Of a stretch of DNA of 64,000 nt, positions 46,776 to 56,098 are shown piece after piece. The first letter of the stretch is position 1. Every line of letters begins with the position of its first letter. The notes beneath the pieces were generated by a model that was not told the DNA's origin, searched no databases, and saw only the letters and a list, made by a program, of their open reading frames with translations. The translations under genes were made by a program, and so were the position numbers. The DNA is from Chromatiales bacterium (GTDB lineage: Bacteria > Pseudomonadota > Gammaproteobacteria > UBA6429), in contig JALTJN010000421.1 in NCBI GenBank assembly GCA_027076405.1, forward strand, positions 66,337 through 130,336, in the 5' to 3' direction.

Positions 46776-48338
46776 ATGATAATAAATACTGAAGAAAAAA
46801 ATCTTGAGCTAATTGAGCCTTTAAACAATTCTGACCGACCGAACCGAATGTGTGTAAGTTTAAGCGACATTCATCTAACAGATGGTAGTGTTGGGTTTCA
46901 GAATTTGGGACATGAAACCTGGGATGCGTTTTATGATGGTATTGCAGCCCGTTGCCGTCGTTATTCAATTAAAGAAATGACCTTTGTGCTTGATGGTGAT
47001 GTTGTTGATATGATTCGTTCATCAAAATGGGCTGAAAGTGGAATATACCCGTGGCAAAGGGATGAAAAGAACGAGTTTTCACGTATTGTAAACGAAATTA
47101 TTCGAGATATTATTAGCGACAAACATAAGCTGTTTTTTAAATGGTTAAGAGACTTACCGGAAAAATTAAAAACTGATGCGGCTGTAGAAAAAGTAAAGAC
47201 AGTCATTACTTTAGGGAATCATGATAAAGAACTGTTTTGTGATAATGATGCGTTAACTTATTTTTATGAAGAGGGGTTAGGTATACCTCTGGGATCAATT
47301 GAAAAAAGTGAACGTCAAGCCATTGGTCGAATGTATGGCGATGAAACGATGTTTCTTGATACAGACGTTGCACCTTATTTGCCTTTTTATTTTGGCGATT
47401 GTGGCTTCCGTTTTTTTACAACACATGGTCACTGGCGAGATAAGGAAAACAGTAGAAAAATAAAACCGGCATCCGGTTTACCCGGCTGGTCGGCTAAAAA
47501 TGGCTGGCAACCGGAGGTATGGGAAAAATTAAAATTCTCACCTTTTTTTGAACCTTGTTTTGGTGACACTGTGGCTGCAGGTGTTTTATCAACATTTATT
47601 TATAAAACGAAAGAACGCTTGCTTGAATATGGCTATCATGATGATCGTTTGATGAGTATTCTTGATGAGCTTGATTTATATCGTCCAACCTATAAGGCAT
47701 TAATACGAATTGTTGAAGAAACACATTCCATGCGTCTCAGAAAATGTGATCATAAAGTTATTAAGATTATTGAAGATACGCTATATGAATGTGTGATGAA
47801 CTGGTTAAGCTGGGACTTTACCTATACTTCATCTCCCTTGATACGCCGTTTATTTTTCAGAATTGTAAAAATAATATTAAAGCTGCGACTTTTCGGTCTT
47901 GAGATAAAAGGAATTGCCGCATTGATGAAAATACTGAACTTTTTCTCCAACTGGAATCCATTTAAGAAAGAGGGAGAAAGTTATGAAGATATGAAACGTT
48001 TTCCTGCTTTTTTACCTGAGTACCGCCACTATGGTTTTCAAATTCATGGAGAAGGTCATACGCATCATCCCTTGCAGGAAGACCCTAATTTTCACCATGA
48101 AAAACCGTCGACATATATAAATTTTGGTACATGGCGTGATCAGATTGTTGGCAGAAAAAAAGAAGGCTACCGCCGTCGAAGTATTTTACGGGCATTTTTT
48201 ATTCTCGACCTGATTGATACAACTAAAAATGCGAAGCAGGGTGAGCGTTCCTTTAATTATTATACCGATGATATTATTTCATGGAGTGATAAGTCAGATT
48301 CATTTTCACAAAAAGGTAAATATCAACCTCATATTTAG
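46776..48338 (+). CDS. Calcineurin-like metallophosphoesterase
   Basis: 520 residues, larger than most. The five metal motifs are present: SLSDIHLTDG, VLDGDVVDMIR, ITLGNHDKE, TTHGHWRDK and HGEGHTHHP. Between them are long helical inserts (residues about 190-380), including a hydrophobic stretch IVKIILKLRLFGLEIKGIAA that may touch a membrane. Substrate unknown. A ribosome site AGGGAAG precedes the ATG. DUF2461 follows after 23 bp, perhaps on the same transcript. Confidence 0.85.
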   Translation: MIINTEEKNLELIEPLNNSDRPNRMCVSLSDIHLTDGSVGFQNLGHETWDAFYDGIAARCRRYSIKEMTFVLDGDVVDMIRSSKWAESGIYPWQRDEKNEFSRIVNEIIRDIISDKHKLFFKWLRDLPEKLKTDAAVEKVKTVITLGNHDKELFCDNDALTYFYEEGLGIPLGSIEKSERQAIGRMYGDETMFLDTDVAPYLPFYFGDCGFRFFTTHGHWRDKENSRKIKPASGLPGWSAKNGWQPEVWEKLKFSPFFEPCFGDTVAAGVLSTFIYKTKERLLEYGYHDDRLMSILDELDLYRPTYKALIRIVEETHSMRLRKCDHKVIKIIEDTLYECVMNWLSWDFTYTSSPLIRRLFFRIVKIILKLRLFGLEIKGIAALMKILNFFSNWNPFKKEGESYEDMKRFPAFLPEYRHYGFQIHGEGHTHHPLQEDPNFHHEKPSTYINFGTWRDQIVGRKKEGYRRRSILRAFFILDLIDTTKNAKQGERSFNYYTDDIISWSDKSDSFSQKGKYQPHI

Positions 48339-48361
48339 CTTTCATCATTAAGGAAAATATT

Positions 48362-49048
48362 ATGTCGAATCCATATTTTACAAGTCAAGGAATGTCTTTT
48401 TTAAAGAAGCTAGATAAAAATAATAACCGCGAATGGTTTCATGAAAACAAAGCAGATTATGAAGACCTGATTCGCACACCGGCTCTTAATTTTATTGATG
48501 ATATTGAGAATGAGCTAATGCATCTTTCGCCGCATTTTCAGGCTATCGCAAAGAAGGTAGGCGGTTCATTAATGCGTGTTCATCGGGATGTGCGTTTTGC
48601 TAAAGATAAGTCACCTTATAAAACAAACATTGGTATTCAGTTTCGTCATGAAATGGGGCGGGATGTGCACGCGCCAGGTTTTTATGTACATATTGAATCG
48701 GATGATTGTTTTATCGGGGTAGGAATATGGCGACCAGACTCGACAGCATTAGGGAAAATACGTGATGCTATTATTGACCGGGATAAATACTGGCTTGATG
48801 CGATAAATGTTAAAGCCTTTAAACGAAATTTTGAGTTAAGTGGTGAAGCATTAAAAACAGCACCAAGAGGTTATGACAAGACGCATCCTTTAATTGACGA
48901 TCTCCGGCGCAAAGATTTTATTGCCATTTCACCGGTGGATGATAAAAAAGTTTTGTCGAAAGACTTTATGTCGCACGTTATTAAACGTTTTACAGAGGCA
49001 GAAGCTTATATGCAATTTTTATGCGGAGCGCTGACACTAAAATATTAA
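48362..49048 (+). CDS. DUF2461 protein
   Basis: 228 residues. Seen: FLKKLDKNNNREWFHENK, LMRVHRDVRFAKDKSPYKTN and FYVHIESDDCFIGVGIWRPD, the DUF2461 signature. The role of this conserved family is unknown. It follows the metallophosphoesterase on the same strand with AAGGAAAATATT before its ATG. Confidence 0.88.
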   Translation: MSNPYFTSQGMSFLKKLDKNNNREWFHENKADYEDLIRTPALNFIDDIENELMHLSPHFQAIAKKVGGSLMRVHRDVRFAKDKSPYKTNIGIQFRHEMGRDVHAPGFYVHIESDDCFIGVGIWRPDSTALGKIRDAIIDRDKYWLDAINVKAFKRNFELSGEALKTAPRGYDKTHPLIDDLRRKDFIAISPVDDKKVLSKDFMSHVIKRFTEAEAYMQFLCGALTLKY

Positions 49049-49176
49049 TTAGCCTGCAACCTGAATAGGAGAGTGGTATTATTCCCGCTCAAAGTATGTG
49101 GAAATGGTGATGCTTTTTGAGTCAGGTTGTAAATCAATATCAATTTCCCTGTTCTGTTTTTTTAGGGAAAGGCGTA

Positions 49177-49210
49177 ATAATGTGAGGGTTAAAATTAATC
49201 CTCACATTAT
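49177..49210. terminator. Perfect 11-bp hairpin after the zinc-ribbon gene
   Basis: ATAATGTGAGG (49177-49187) and CCTCACATTAT (49200-49210) pair exactly around a 12-nt AT-rich loop. It lies 10 bp beyond the stop of the minus-strand zinc-ribbon gene and opposes the plus-strand DUF2461 gene. A second, smaller hairpin TTTCCCT/AGGGAAA is at 49144-49170 with a T-run between its arms. Together they look like a transcription stop for both directions. Confidence 0.65.
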
Positions 49211-49219
49211 GGGAAAACA

Positions 49220-49411
49220 TTATTTGACTTCCATATCCTGGCCGCAACACATAGGCGATTTAACTTTGCCGTGGCCATCAGGGCATTCTGAAACATGCAC
49301 TGTCTCACCATTATCTGTTGTAATTGTGTTATGAACAAGATCTTTACCACAGGTGCCACAAGTCATTGTTCCGATACTCATGCCACATACTGTACATGTA
49401 TAAACTGCCAT
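49220..49411 (-). CDS. Small zinc-ribbon protein
   Basis: 63 residues with CTVC, CGTC and CC pairs (YTCTVCGMSIGTMTCGTCG; SPMCCGQDM), so a two-site zinc-binding protein. The ATG is preceded on the minus strand by TAAGGAGTTTAATT, a strong ribosome site, which supports a real gene despite its size. Function unknown; it may bind nucleic acid or a metal. It is monocistronic. Confidence 0.8.
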   Translation of the reverse strand: MAVYTCTVCGMSIGTMTCGTCGKDLVHNTITTDNGETVHVSECPDGHGKVKSPMCCGQDMEVK

Positions 49412-49606
49412 AATTAAACTCCTTAATTATTATTAAATTTCATTTATTGTAGATGAAACAAGCGCCATTTGCAGGCAATATTTGCACCAGAATGATTTGT
49501 ATCCTTGCAACTGATGTGGTTTTATATTTTAAGTGATTTATTTACTGAATAAGGCGCGTATAATTAAATACTTCAATATTAACTATTCGTGGCTTTAATC
49601 GATAAA

Positions 49607-51406
49607 ATGTCAGTCAACAAACAAACACTAGAACGTAGTGGAGAACAAGGTGTTGCCGTCGTCACAGGCGGTAGCAGGCTTGCGAGTACGGCTGATCAGA
49701 CTAAGTTATTGCCGGTTTATTTGGCAAGTATGCGTCAGCGTTTTAAGAATGAAATTAATCGTCTTACCACCGGGCGTGCCATGTTTGAAATGCTGGGTAG
49801 CCGTGAAGATGCAGCCGAACTTAGTTTCCCTATGAGCTATCTCTACGCCTGGTTTTGGCTCCGGCACAATGTTCATAGTAGTTATATGCCACAAGTGCTT
49901 TCAAGTTTTCGCGGTGCAAAATTTGGTTTCTTAATGGACTTGCTGTTAAGCGAGTCAGCGGAGGACTTTGTTAACGGTTATATTCAACATTGGTTGTCTT
50001 CTGAAGAAGAAGTAAAACAAAAAATTGAACTGGCACAGTTACTGGCGCTGCGAAATAATGACGAGAAAAAACTTGCCAGCGACATGTTAACTATCTGGCA
50101 ATCGTTTGGCTTGTTTACCGATAATTATATGGTGCAGTTCAAGCAAGTTTCGCGTGATGAGCGCGAACGCTATCAGGGCATGTTGGGTCAAGAAGATTTG
50201 CAACGCCTGGCCTTAGTCGATGCTTTGCCTGATCCGATCTCAATGGGGGAAAAAATACATTTTAGTAAGCTGGGTATAATTCCTGCTATGGGATGCCCTC
50301 AAACTTGTCGCCATTGTATGTTTACCTGGCGTCCACTGCGTGGCAAGAATGAAGATCCTGAAAAGGTTTTTGAGCTGGTTAATCAGTATACCGATAATGT
50401 TTTGTTTACCGGTGGTGACTTAACCAAACAGCTTGATTATTTTTATCTTGCGATAAGAACAATGTCGCATATTAAAAACTTTGCCATTCTCTTAAATGGT
50501 GATTTTGCAACAACAGCAAAAGAAACCAATGAAATAATGGGCATGATGGCCGCTGCTATTAAGCAGCGACCAAAAAAATGGCCTAAGGCAATGGTGTTAC
50601 TGCAAATTAGTTTTGATGAATTTCATCAGGAAGTCTATGTTGATAAAAAAGGTTTGCTGGCAGAACGTATTCCTGTTGCGAAGATCGCTAATATCGTCGA
50701 ACGTTACCCGAAATATGCAGGGCAAATTCAACTTGCTTTGTTACATAAGCAAACCAGCCTGAATTTTTCACATGATGTCTTGAATAAAGGCGTCGTTGCC
50801 CGACTTGCAGCCGAGCTAAAGCAACGTGGTTATCAAATGCAAGTGCTTGATATGCAGGCTTCACCAAGATTAAAACAAAATCCTTTAACTCCAAAACAAA
50901 AAGATAAAGTACTAAAAGATGTAACCTTTATTTTAGACAAACACAAAAACAGTCCCGTTCTTTTAACCAGTTCAACCATTGATGGTTATGGTCGTGCAGC
51001 CTTGCTGGATGAGTGGGAAACCATTAAAGAAAAAGATTTATTGCAACAAGTCATTACACAAGGTGCTCCGGCTGGTGAATCTTTTGATATTGATATGATG
51101 GTTTGGTTTAATGGCTGGGTGACATTATTTAATGCTGTGCATATTTGTCTGGGTGACCATTATAAAGATGGCATAGAGAAGATTATGGCAAGACAACGTA
51201 AAGATCCACTTACTCATGCTTTAACTAAAATGGATCGCACTTTATTAAAACTTTATAGTGAAATTCGAGATGATTTAGATAAACAGATTTCAGCGGCGAC
51301 CGGGCCACATCACTTGTTTCATGCTCTTACCGAAGAGCCGGATGTGCGTTTACATATGACTAAACGTTTAATCGAAGAAAATAAAGCAAACCTAAATATT
51401 GTTTGA
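49607..51406 (+). CDS. Radical SAM protein of unknown substrate
   Basis: About 599 residues from ATG 49607; a GTG at 49589 in the same frame is also possible and neither has a ribosome site. The 4Fe-4S site is CPQTCRHC (Cys230, Cys234, Cys237 from this ATG), followed by the VLFTGGDLTK glycine motif and a radical SAM TIM-barrel (VLLQISFDEFHQEVY). A 220-residue helical region precedes it and a large C-terminal part follows, neither recognised. A macrodomain gene follows after about 96 bp. Substrate unknown. Confidence 0.85.
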   Translation: MSVNKQTLERSGEQGVAVVTGGSRLASTADQTKLLPVYLASMRQRFKNEINRLTTGRAMFEMLGSREDAAELSFPMSYLYAWFWLRHNVHSSYMPQVLSSFRGAKFGFLMDLLLSESAEDFVNGYIQHWLSSEEEVKQKIELAQLLALRNNDEKKLASDMLTIWQSFGLFTDNYMVQFKQVSRDERERYQGMLGQEDLQRLALVDALPDPISMGEKIHFSKLGIIPAMGCPQTCRHCMFTWRPLRGKNEDPEKVFELVNQYTDNVLFTGGDLTKQLDYFYLAIRTMSHIKNFAILLNGDFATTAKETNEIMGMMAAAIKQRPKKWPKAMVLLQISFDEFHQEVYVDKKGLLAERIPVAKIANIVERYPKYAGQIQLALLHKQTSLNFSHDVLNKGVVARLAAELKQRGYQMQVLDMQASPRLKQNPLTPKQKDKVLKDVTFILDKHKNSPVLLTSSTIDGYGRAALLDEWETIKEKDLLQQVITQGAPAGESFDIDMMVWFNGWVTLFNAVHICLGDHYKDGIEKIMARQRKDPLTHALTKMDRTLLKLYSEIRDDLDKQISAATGPHHLFHALTEEPDVRLHMTKRLIEENKANLNIV

Positions 51407-51502
51407 GGTTATTTATGTTGAAATGCCTTGTAGGGATTAATGTTATTCAACCTGAGTGGTTGAAAGTTTTTTTTAGTATTTTTGCTGACTTTATTCCGGC
51501 AA

Positions 51503-52207
51503 ATGCATAATCATCAGAACATGCAATTTTTTTTTGGCGAGCGGGAGTTACTTATTAAGGTGGCTGATCTACTGGCTGCGCCGGTAAATGTCATTGTAAA
51601 TCCTGCTAATGCTGGCTTATCACATGGCGGCGGTGTTGCAGGACAGATTGTTCAGCATGGCGGTGAGATTATTCAGCATGAAAGTGATCAATTCATTAAA
51701 GAACATGGTCAATTAGAAAGTGGCATGGTGGCATTTACCTCGGCCGGTCGTCTTCCCTTTGATGCTGTTATTCATGCTGTTGGCCCGGTAATGGGCGAGG
51801 GGGATGAGCAAAGAAAAATAGAACAGGCGGTTGCCCGAAGTTTACAGTTATGCGATATGCACGACTGGAAATCGATTGCTTTTCCGGCAATCAGCGCAGG
51901 TATTTTTGCAGTACCTATCGAAATATCTGCACAGGCTTTTTATCGTGCGATTACATCTTACTGGGATGCCCGAATGGATGGCTCGCCGGAAAAAGTGATT
52001 ATTTGTTTAACTGAAAAAAATTTTCAGCCCTTTTTTAAGGCTTTTCAAAAGGCATCGAAACAGCCTGTTCATGAAAATGAATCCGCTCCCCGTAGCCCGC
52101 TAACTTCACAAAGTATTAATGACGAGATAACAGCAGGCGTGGTTGAATTAAGTGAGCAGGATATCTCGGATTTAGAAGATGATGATGTTAACGACTGGTT
52201 TAATTAA
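51503..52207 (+). CDS. Macrodomain protein
   Basis: About 234 residues; the start could be 51503 or the ATG at 51521. Seen: the ADP-ribose-binding VIVNPANAGLSHGGGVAG, VIHAVGPVMGEG and SIAFPAISAGIFAVP. The domain binds or hydrolyses ADP-ribose, its derivatives or related nucleotides. The acidic C-terminal tail (residues about 180-234: SEQDISDLEDDDVNDW) is specific to this protein. It follows the radical SAM gene on the same strand. Confidence 0.88.
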   Translation: MHNHQNMQFFFGERELLIKVADLLAAPVNVIVNPANAGLSHGGGVAGQIVQHGGEIIQHESDQFIKEHGQLESGMVAFTSAGRLPFDAVIHAVGPVMGEGDEQRKIEQAVARSLQLCDMHDWKSIAFPAISAGIFAVPIEISAQAFYRAITSYWDARMDGSPEKVIICLTEKNFQPFFKAFQKASKQPVHENESAPRSPLTSQSINDEITAGVVELSEQDISDLEDDDVNDWFN

Positions 52208-52326
52208 TACCTTAGTAAATTACTCATAAATTAATTTATTCACCTATTAGAACTATCGAATATCAAGTATCCAAGTAAATTAGTAGACTATTTTAAACGT
52301 TATGTCACTAATTAATGAGGTGCTTT

Positions 52327-52446
52327 ATGAGTTCAGATGCAAAGGTTGAAGATGCAAAAGTTTTACGTACATTAATGCTTTTATCCGGTTCTTTATTTGG
52401 ATTTTTTATTGTGATGATTTTTCTGGCCCGATCTATCGTGTATTAA
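52327..52446 (+). CDS. 39-residue single-pass membrane protein
   Basis: Begins MSSDAKVEDAKVLRTLMLLS and continues with a membrane segment (GSLFGFFIVMIFLARSIVY). AATGAGGTGCTTT precedes the ATG, so a ribosome site is present. A terminator follows about 45 bp downstream. Function unknown, but these features support translation. Confidence 0.6.
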   Translation: MSSDAKVEDAKVLRTLMLLSGSLFGFFIVMIFLARSIVY

Positions 52447-52490
52447 ATACTTCTGGCTATGCTTTAAACTATTAAAGCTAATAGCGACTA

Positions 52491-52523
52491 AACCAGCATA
52501 TTTTTTTAAATGCTGGTTTTTTT
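52491..52523 (+). terminator. Rho-independent terminator
   Basis: AACCAGCAT (52491-52499) pairs with ATGCTGGTT (52510-52518) around a T/A-rich loop and is followed by a T-run. It ends the transcript of the 39-residue protein. Confidence 0.85.
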
Positions 52524-52567
52524 GTTTTATGAAACTACGGCCATCACAGGTATGTTGGTATCATAAA

Positions 52568-52990
52568 TTATGCAACATTTGTTTTTTCTATAAGAGGAAA
52601 AATATAGTCTGTCTCATAAGTAATACGTTCTCTGATGAGTGCAAAAATTTCTTTGCTTTCATTGCTTAATAATTTATGTTCCGACTCTGAGCCGGGTAAA
52701 GAACACCAATGTCTTACAAAATCGGCAAAACGGTGTTTAATTTTTTTGGCGCTTTCGTGAAAATTTTTCGCCATTTGACTTATTTCTTCATCGTCATGAC
52801 TGAGAAAAGCGGCATAAATTGTATTTTCCTCAAATACAAGGTGTACCCAGACTTTTTCCTTAAAACGGGTCATCAATTCGCAAACGAAAGGATTATTATG
52901 CAAAGATTCTTTTTCCATTAGTGGAGAAAGGACATCACATAATTGGGAAATTTCCTGATTCTGCTTCTTAAGTTCTTCAAGCGTATACAT
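52568..52990 (-). CDS. Hemerythrin-like protein
   Basis: 140 residues, all helical. The HHE-type iron-site residues can be seen in VWVHLVFEENTIYAAF, NFHESAKKIKHRFADF and ETDYIFPLIE. Small hemerythrins bind oxygen or sense nitric oxide and iron. It lies 32 bp after the DUF465 gene behind a perfect Fnr-type box, fitting a role in oxygen handling. Iron binding is not fully certain because one expected His is not obvious. Confidence 0.75.
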   Translation of the reverse strand: MYTLEELKKQNQEISQLCDVLSPLMEKESLHNNPFVCELMTRFKEKVWVHLVFEENTIYAAFLSHDDEEISQMAKNFHESAKKIKHRFADFVRHWCSLPGSESEHKLLSNESKEIFALIRERITYETDYIFPLIEKTNVA

Positions 52991-53022
52991 ACATTAGCCT
53001 TATTGAATAATTATTTGAGTAG

Positions 53023-53262
53023 TCAGGCACTTTTTATCAGCTGGAGTAATTCATCTTTGGTATGGAGGCGTTGCTTTTTCTTCTCTTCCAGATAATCATC
53101 AGACGTGGTTTCAATATCTGATTCGATTCTATGGATTTCATGATCAAGTTCATGGTACTCATTAAACAAGCGGGAAAAATGATTGTTACTTGTTTTTAGT
53201 TTATGAATTGTTTCTCTGTGTTCTGGAAATTCATGGACAAGATCGTGTTTTTCAACTTGCAT
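53023..53262 (-). CDS. YdcH-like DUF465 protein
   Basis: 79 residues: a two-helix coiled coil (FPEHRETIHKLKTSNNHFSR, EYHELDHEIHRIES). This is the DUF465/YdcH pattern. The ribosome site GGAGTATCTCC precedes the ATG. Function unknown. Probably cotranscribed with the hemerythrin gene under the Fnr-type box. Confidence 0.85.
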   Translation of the reverse strand: MQVEKHDLVHEFPEHRETIHKLKTSNNHFSRLFNEYHELDHEIHRIESDIETTSDDYLEEKKKQRLHTKDELLQLIKSA

Positions 53263-53329
53263 GGAGATACTCCGGTTATATTTTTTTCGTCTACAGGATA
53301 AATATAACCTATATGTAGCGTAAGCTGGA

Positions 53330-53343
53330 TTGATCTATATCAA
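53330..53343. promoter_or_regulatory. Perfect Fnr-type box
   Basis: TTGATCTATATCAA matches TTGAT-N4-ATCAA at all ten positions. It is centred about 74 bp upstream of the DUF465 start codon, a usual distance for Fnr, Anr or Dnr activation. It also lies about 40 bp beyond the end of the convergent-side chemoreceptor gene, which is on the same strand and cannot use it. Confidence 0.65.
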
Positions 53344-53384
53344 TGAATATTCATAAAGATAAATTTAACTTTTCTTTCTCCTGT

Positions 53385-55016
53385 CTATACTTTAAAGCTC
53401 GATACCAGTTCCTGTAAATGAGTCGCTAATTCTGAAAGGTTGTTACTTGTTTGTGCTGTTTGCTGGGCACTTTGTGCAGAATTTTCACTGATATTATTGA
53501 TAGTATCAATATTTTGATTGATATCTTCAGCTACTGTACTTTGTTCAGTCGCCGCTGTTGCGATGTGTGTATTCATTTCATTGATTGTGCTGACAGCGGA
53601 AGCAATGCTTATTAAAGATGAATCTGCTTTAGCTGCCTGTAATACAGTTTGTTGTGCTTTTTCTTTGCTCTTTGTCATGACAGAAACCGCATTTCGCGAA
53701 CCTGATTGCAAGCGTTCAATCATTGACTGAATTTCTTCGGTTGATGTTTGAGTACGACTTGCAAGAGTTCGCACTTCATCCGCTACTACAGCAAACCCCC
53801 GTCCCTGTTCACCGGCTCTGGCAGCTTCTATGGCAGCATTGAGAGCAAGCAGGTTCGTTTGTTCTGCAATACCACGAATGACATCAAGTACACTACCAAT
53901 GGTTTCACTGTCTTGCGAAACAGTATCAATGGCACCGGAAGCTTCATCAATATCTTTTGATAACTCATCAATAGAATCCATTGTTTCCTTAACAATATTT
54001 TTTCCTGTTGCAGTATCTGCGTCAGCAGCTGTTGCCGCTTCTGCTGCACTTGTAGCGCTGCGAGCAACTTCCTGTACGGTTGCGGTCATTTCGTTCATTG
54101 CGGTAGCAACTTGTGTTGTTTCCATGCGTTGGGTATCTGAACTAATAGAAAGTTCACTGCCGGCTCTTTGAAGAACCGTTGCTTCATTTGTCAATTTGCT
54201 GACATCTTCAATTATATTTGAAATGATATTCTGTAATTTTGTAATAAAAATATTTACGGAATCACATAGTAAACTCACTTCATCTTTATTAGGTGTGGGT
54301 AAGCGTCGTGTTAGATTACCATTTCCCTGAGCAAGCTCTCGCATTAAACTTGTTGTTGCTTCCAGACGGGTAATGACGGTTTTTTTAAATAAATAGTAGA
54401 CAACTAAAGTGATGAGGAGCAGAGTTGAAATAACGGTAGTTGAGGTTACGATAATAAAATGTGACATTGAGTCATTTGCAATTTTTTTGACGCTATCTAC
54501 TGCATGTTTTATTCTACTATCGCTTGCAGCAATTCCCTGATTAACATTTGTTTTTGTCATGCCTAACAAAACATAGCCAATTAATTCATCATCGGAAACT
54601 ATTTTATATTTAAGCTCCATAATATCTTTTGAATTAGCCGGGCTTTTATATTCTGTAAGAGGTGAATTATCAGGCTTGAGATATGCTGCATAAGCAACAT
54701 CAGGATCTTTTTGTGAGTTTGCCTGATAATCTTTGAGACTTGAGAAATCGTAAGACATAATAAGGTCAGGCGCCGTTTGTGCCATAAAAAGGCCTAAACT
54801 GTTTGCTTTTGATTTTAATGCTTTTAAAGCCGCTTCAGAAGCACTCTTTTGTTCTATTTTTAATGCTTTTTCGGCAAGTCGCATTTGATTATCAGTCGAG
54901 GTTCTTACTCCCTGTATTAACATGAAAGCACCAAGTAGCATCGAGATAATCATGCTGAGTAATATTGGAATAATAAATTTACTCATTAATGAAATATTCT
55001 TTATATCAAGTTTCAT
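53385..55016 (-). CDS. Methyl-accepting chemotaxis protein
   Basis: 543 residues. Two membrane segments (about 12-32 and 190-212) enclose a periplasmic part of about 155 residues with [14 protein letters not shown], resembling a small Cache/PAS-type sensor. Then a HAMP domain and the signalling domain with the conserved hairpin tip [20 protein letters not shown]. It should talk to CheA/CheW. Its neighbour 60 bp upstream on the same strand encodes a PhnD-like binding protein, which may present a ligand to it. Confidence 0.92.
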   Translation of the reverse strand: MKLDIKNISLMSKFIIPILLSMIISMLLGAFMLIQGVRTSTDNQMRLAEKALKIEQKSASEAALKALKSKANSLGLFMAQTAPDLIMSYDFSSLKDYQANSQKDPDVAYAAYLKPDNSPLTEYKSPANSKDIMELKYKIVSDDELIGYVLLGMTKTNVNQGIAASDSRIKHAVDSVKKIANDSMSHFIIVTSTTVISTLLLITLVVYYLFKKTVITRLEATTSLMRELAQGNGNLTRRLPTPNKDEVSLLCDSVNIFITKLQNIISNIIEDVSKLTNEATVLQRAGSELSISSDTQRMETTQVATAMNEMTATVQEVARSATSAAEAATAADADTATGKNIVKETMDSIDELSKDIDEASGAIDTVSQDSETIGSVLDVIRGIAEQTNLLALNAAIEAARAGEQGRGFAVVADEVRTLASRTQTSTEEIQSMIERLQSGSRNAVSVMTKSKEKAQQTVLQAAKADSSLISIASAVSTINEMNTHIATAATEQSTVAEDINQNIDTINNISENSAQSAQQTAQTSNNLSELATHLQELVSSFKV

Positions 55017-55076
55017 TTTAATTGCCTTTAAACTATTTATTTTTAAAATAAGCCCTCCCTGGCTAATTAATATCTC

Positions 55077-55925
55077 TTACAAGTCTTCACCTGTTACGTA
55101 CTTAACGATTTCCCGAACTTTTGTAAAATCGTCATCAGTTGCTTTAATAAAATTTGTTACTTTTGCTGCTTTTAATACAGCAGGATCAGACGTTTTGAGC
55201 GAGGTCATAATTGCTTGGATTTTATTAGCTTTGCTTTGTGGCATATTTCCCTTTACAGCCCAGGCCAAATGAATAAACCTCTCGCTTTCAACTAAAATTT
55301 TCATTTGGGAAACATCAATTTTTTTGGTGACACCCTTAACTTTTAATATGACATTACCGGCACCGGCAGCATCGGCTGCTTTGTTATATACACCAATAAC
55401 CGCGCTGGGAGGGTTTTTAGAAAATTTCACCGTATAATCCTTACCTGCTACAAGACCTGCTTTTTTTAAAACAGCTGTTGGTGCAATGTAACTTCCCATT
55501 GCTTTTTTCCCGCCGCCAAATAAAATCGTTTTTCCTTTCAAATCAGCTATCGAATTTATTCCACTATCTTTTCTTACAGAAAGTGAGCCGGCAATTGTTT
55601 TGCTGCCAAACTCTTCATTTACCGCAATAACTTTATAGCCCTTAGCTTTGTGATTTAATAAATAATGGTATTGGTTGTAGTGAACAATATCGTATTTTCC
55701 GCTTTGCGCACCTTTCCAGAATGCTTTAAAATTTTTTGCCACAATGAGTTTTACCGGCTCACCGAGTTCTTTCGATAATTTTTCTGCCAGTGGTTTAAAA
55801 AATTTATGTGTTTTAGCAATGGGGCGACGTGGAAATACACCCATATTTAAATCTGCAATGGCGGCAGAAGAGGTCAGCACAGTGATTAAGCTTAGCGCTA
55901 ACGAGGGTACGAGTTTATTATTCAT
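55077..55925 (-). CDS. PhnD-like periplasmic binding protein
   Basis: 282 residues with a signal peptide (PSLALSLITVLTSSAAIA). The mature protein follows the phosphate/phosphite/phosphonate binding-protein pattern: GVFPRRPIAKTHKFFKPLAE, YDIVHYNQYHYLLNH, DLKGKTILFGG, APTAVLKKAGL. No ABC permease or ATPase gene is present, so transport is unlikely here. It lies just upstream of a chemoreceptor on the same strand and may be a sensor partner. The ligand cannot be told. Confidence 0.85.
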   Translation of the reverse strand: MNNKLVPSLALSLITVLTSSAAIADLNMGVFPRRPIAKTHKFFKPLAEKLSKELGEPVKLIVAKNFKAFWKGAQSGKYDIVHYNQYHYLLNHKAKGYKVIAVNEEFGSKTIAGSLSVRKDSGINSIADLKGKTILFGGGKKAMGSYIAPTAVLKKAGLVAGKDYTVKFSKNPPSAVIGVYNKAADAAGAGNVILKVKGVTKKIDVSQMKILVESERFIHLAWAVKGNMPQSKANKIQAIMTSLKTSDPAVLKAAKVTNFIKATDDDFTKVREIVKYVTGEDL

Positions 55926-56098
55926 ATGCTCTCCAGTATAGATAGTATTAATGTGGTTTTGATTTATATCGTCCTGTAGATAAGAATACTTAAATATTTT
56001 TGAGAATTATTTGTTATAGCCATATTAGTAATATGAGTATTTTGAATGTTGGCTGCGTTGATCTATGATGAGACAACTAATTAAAAAGCAGGTGAAAA

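Noticed and set aside
49098..49334. A plus-strand frame of 78 codons over the zinc-ribbon gene
   Set aside because: It is on the other strand of a clear Cys-rich gene with its own ribosome site and has no protein-like features.
56051..56075. Fnr box before the HDOD gene (TTGATCTATGATGA)
   Set aside because: Only the left half matches the consensus.
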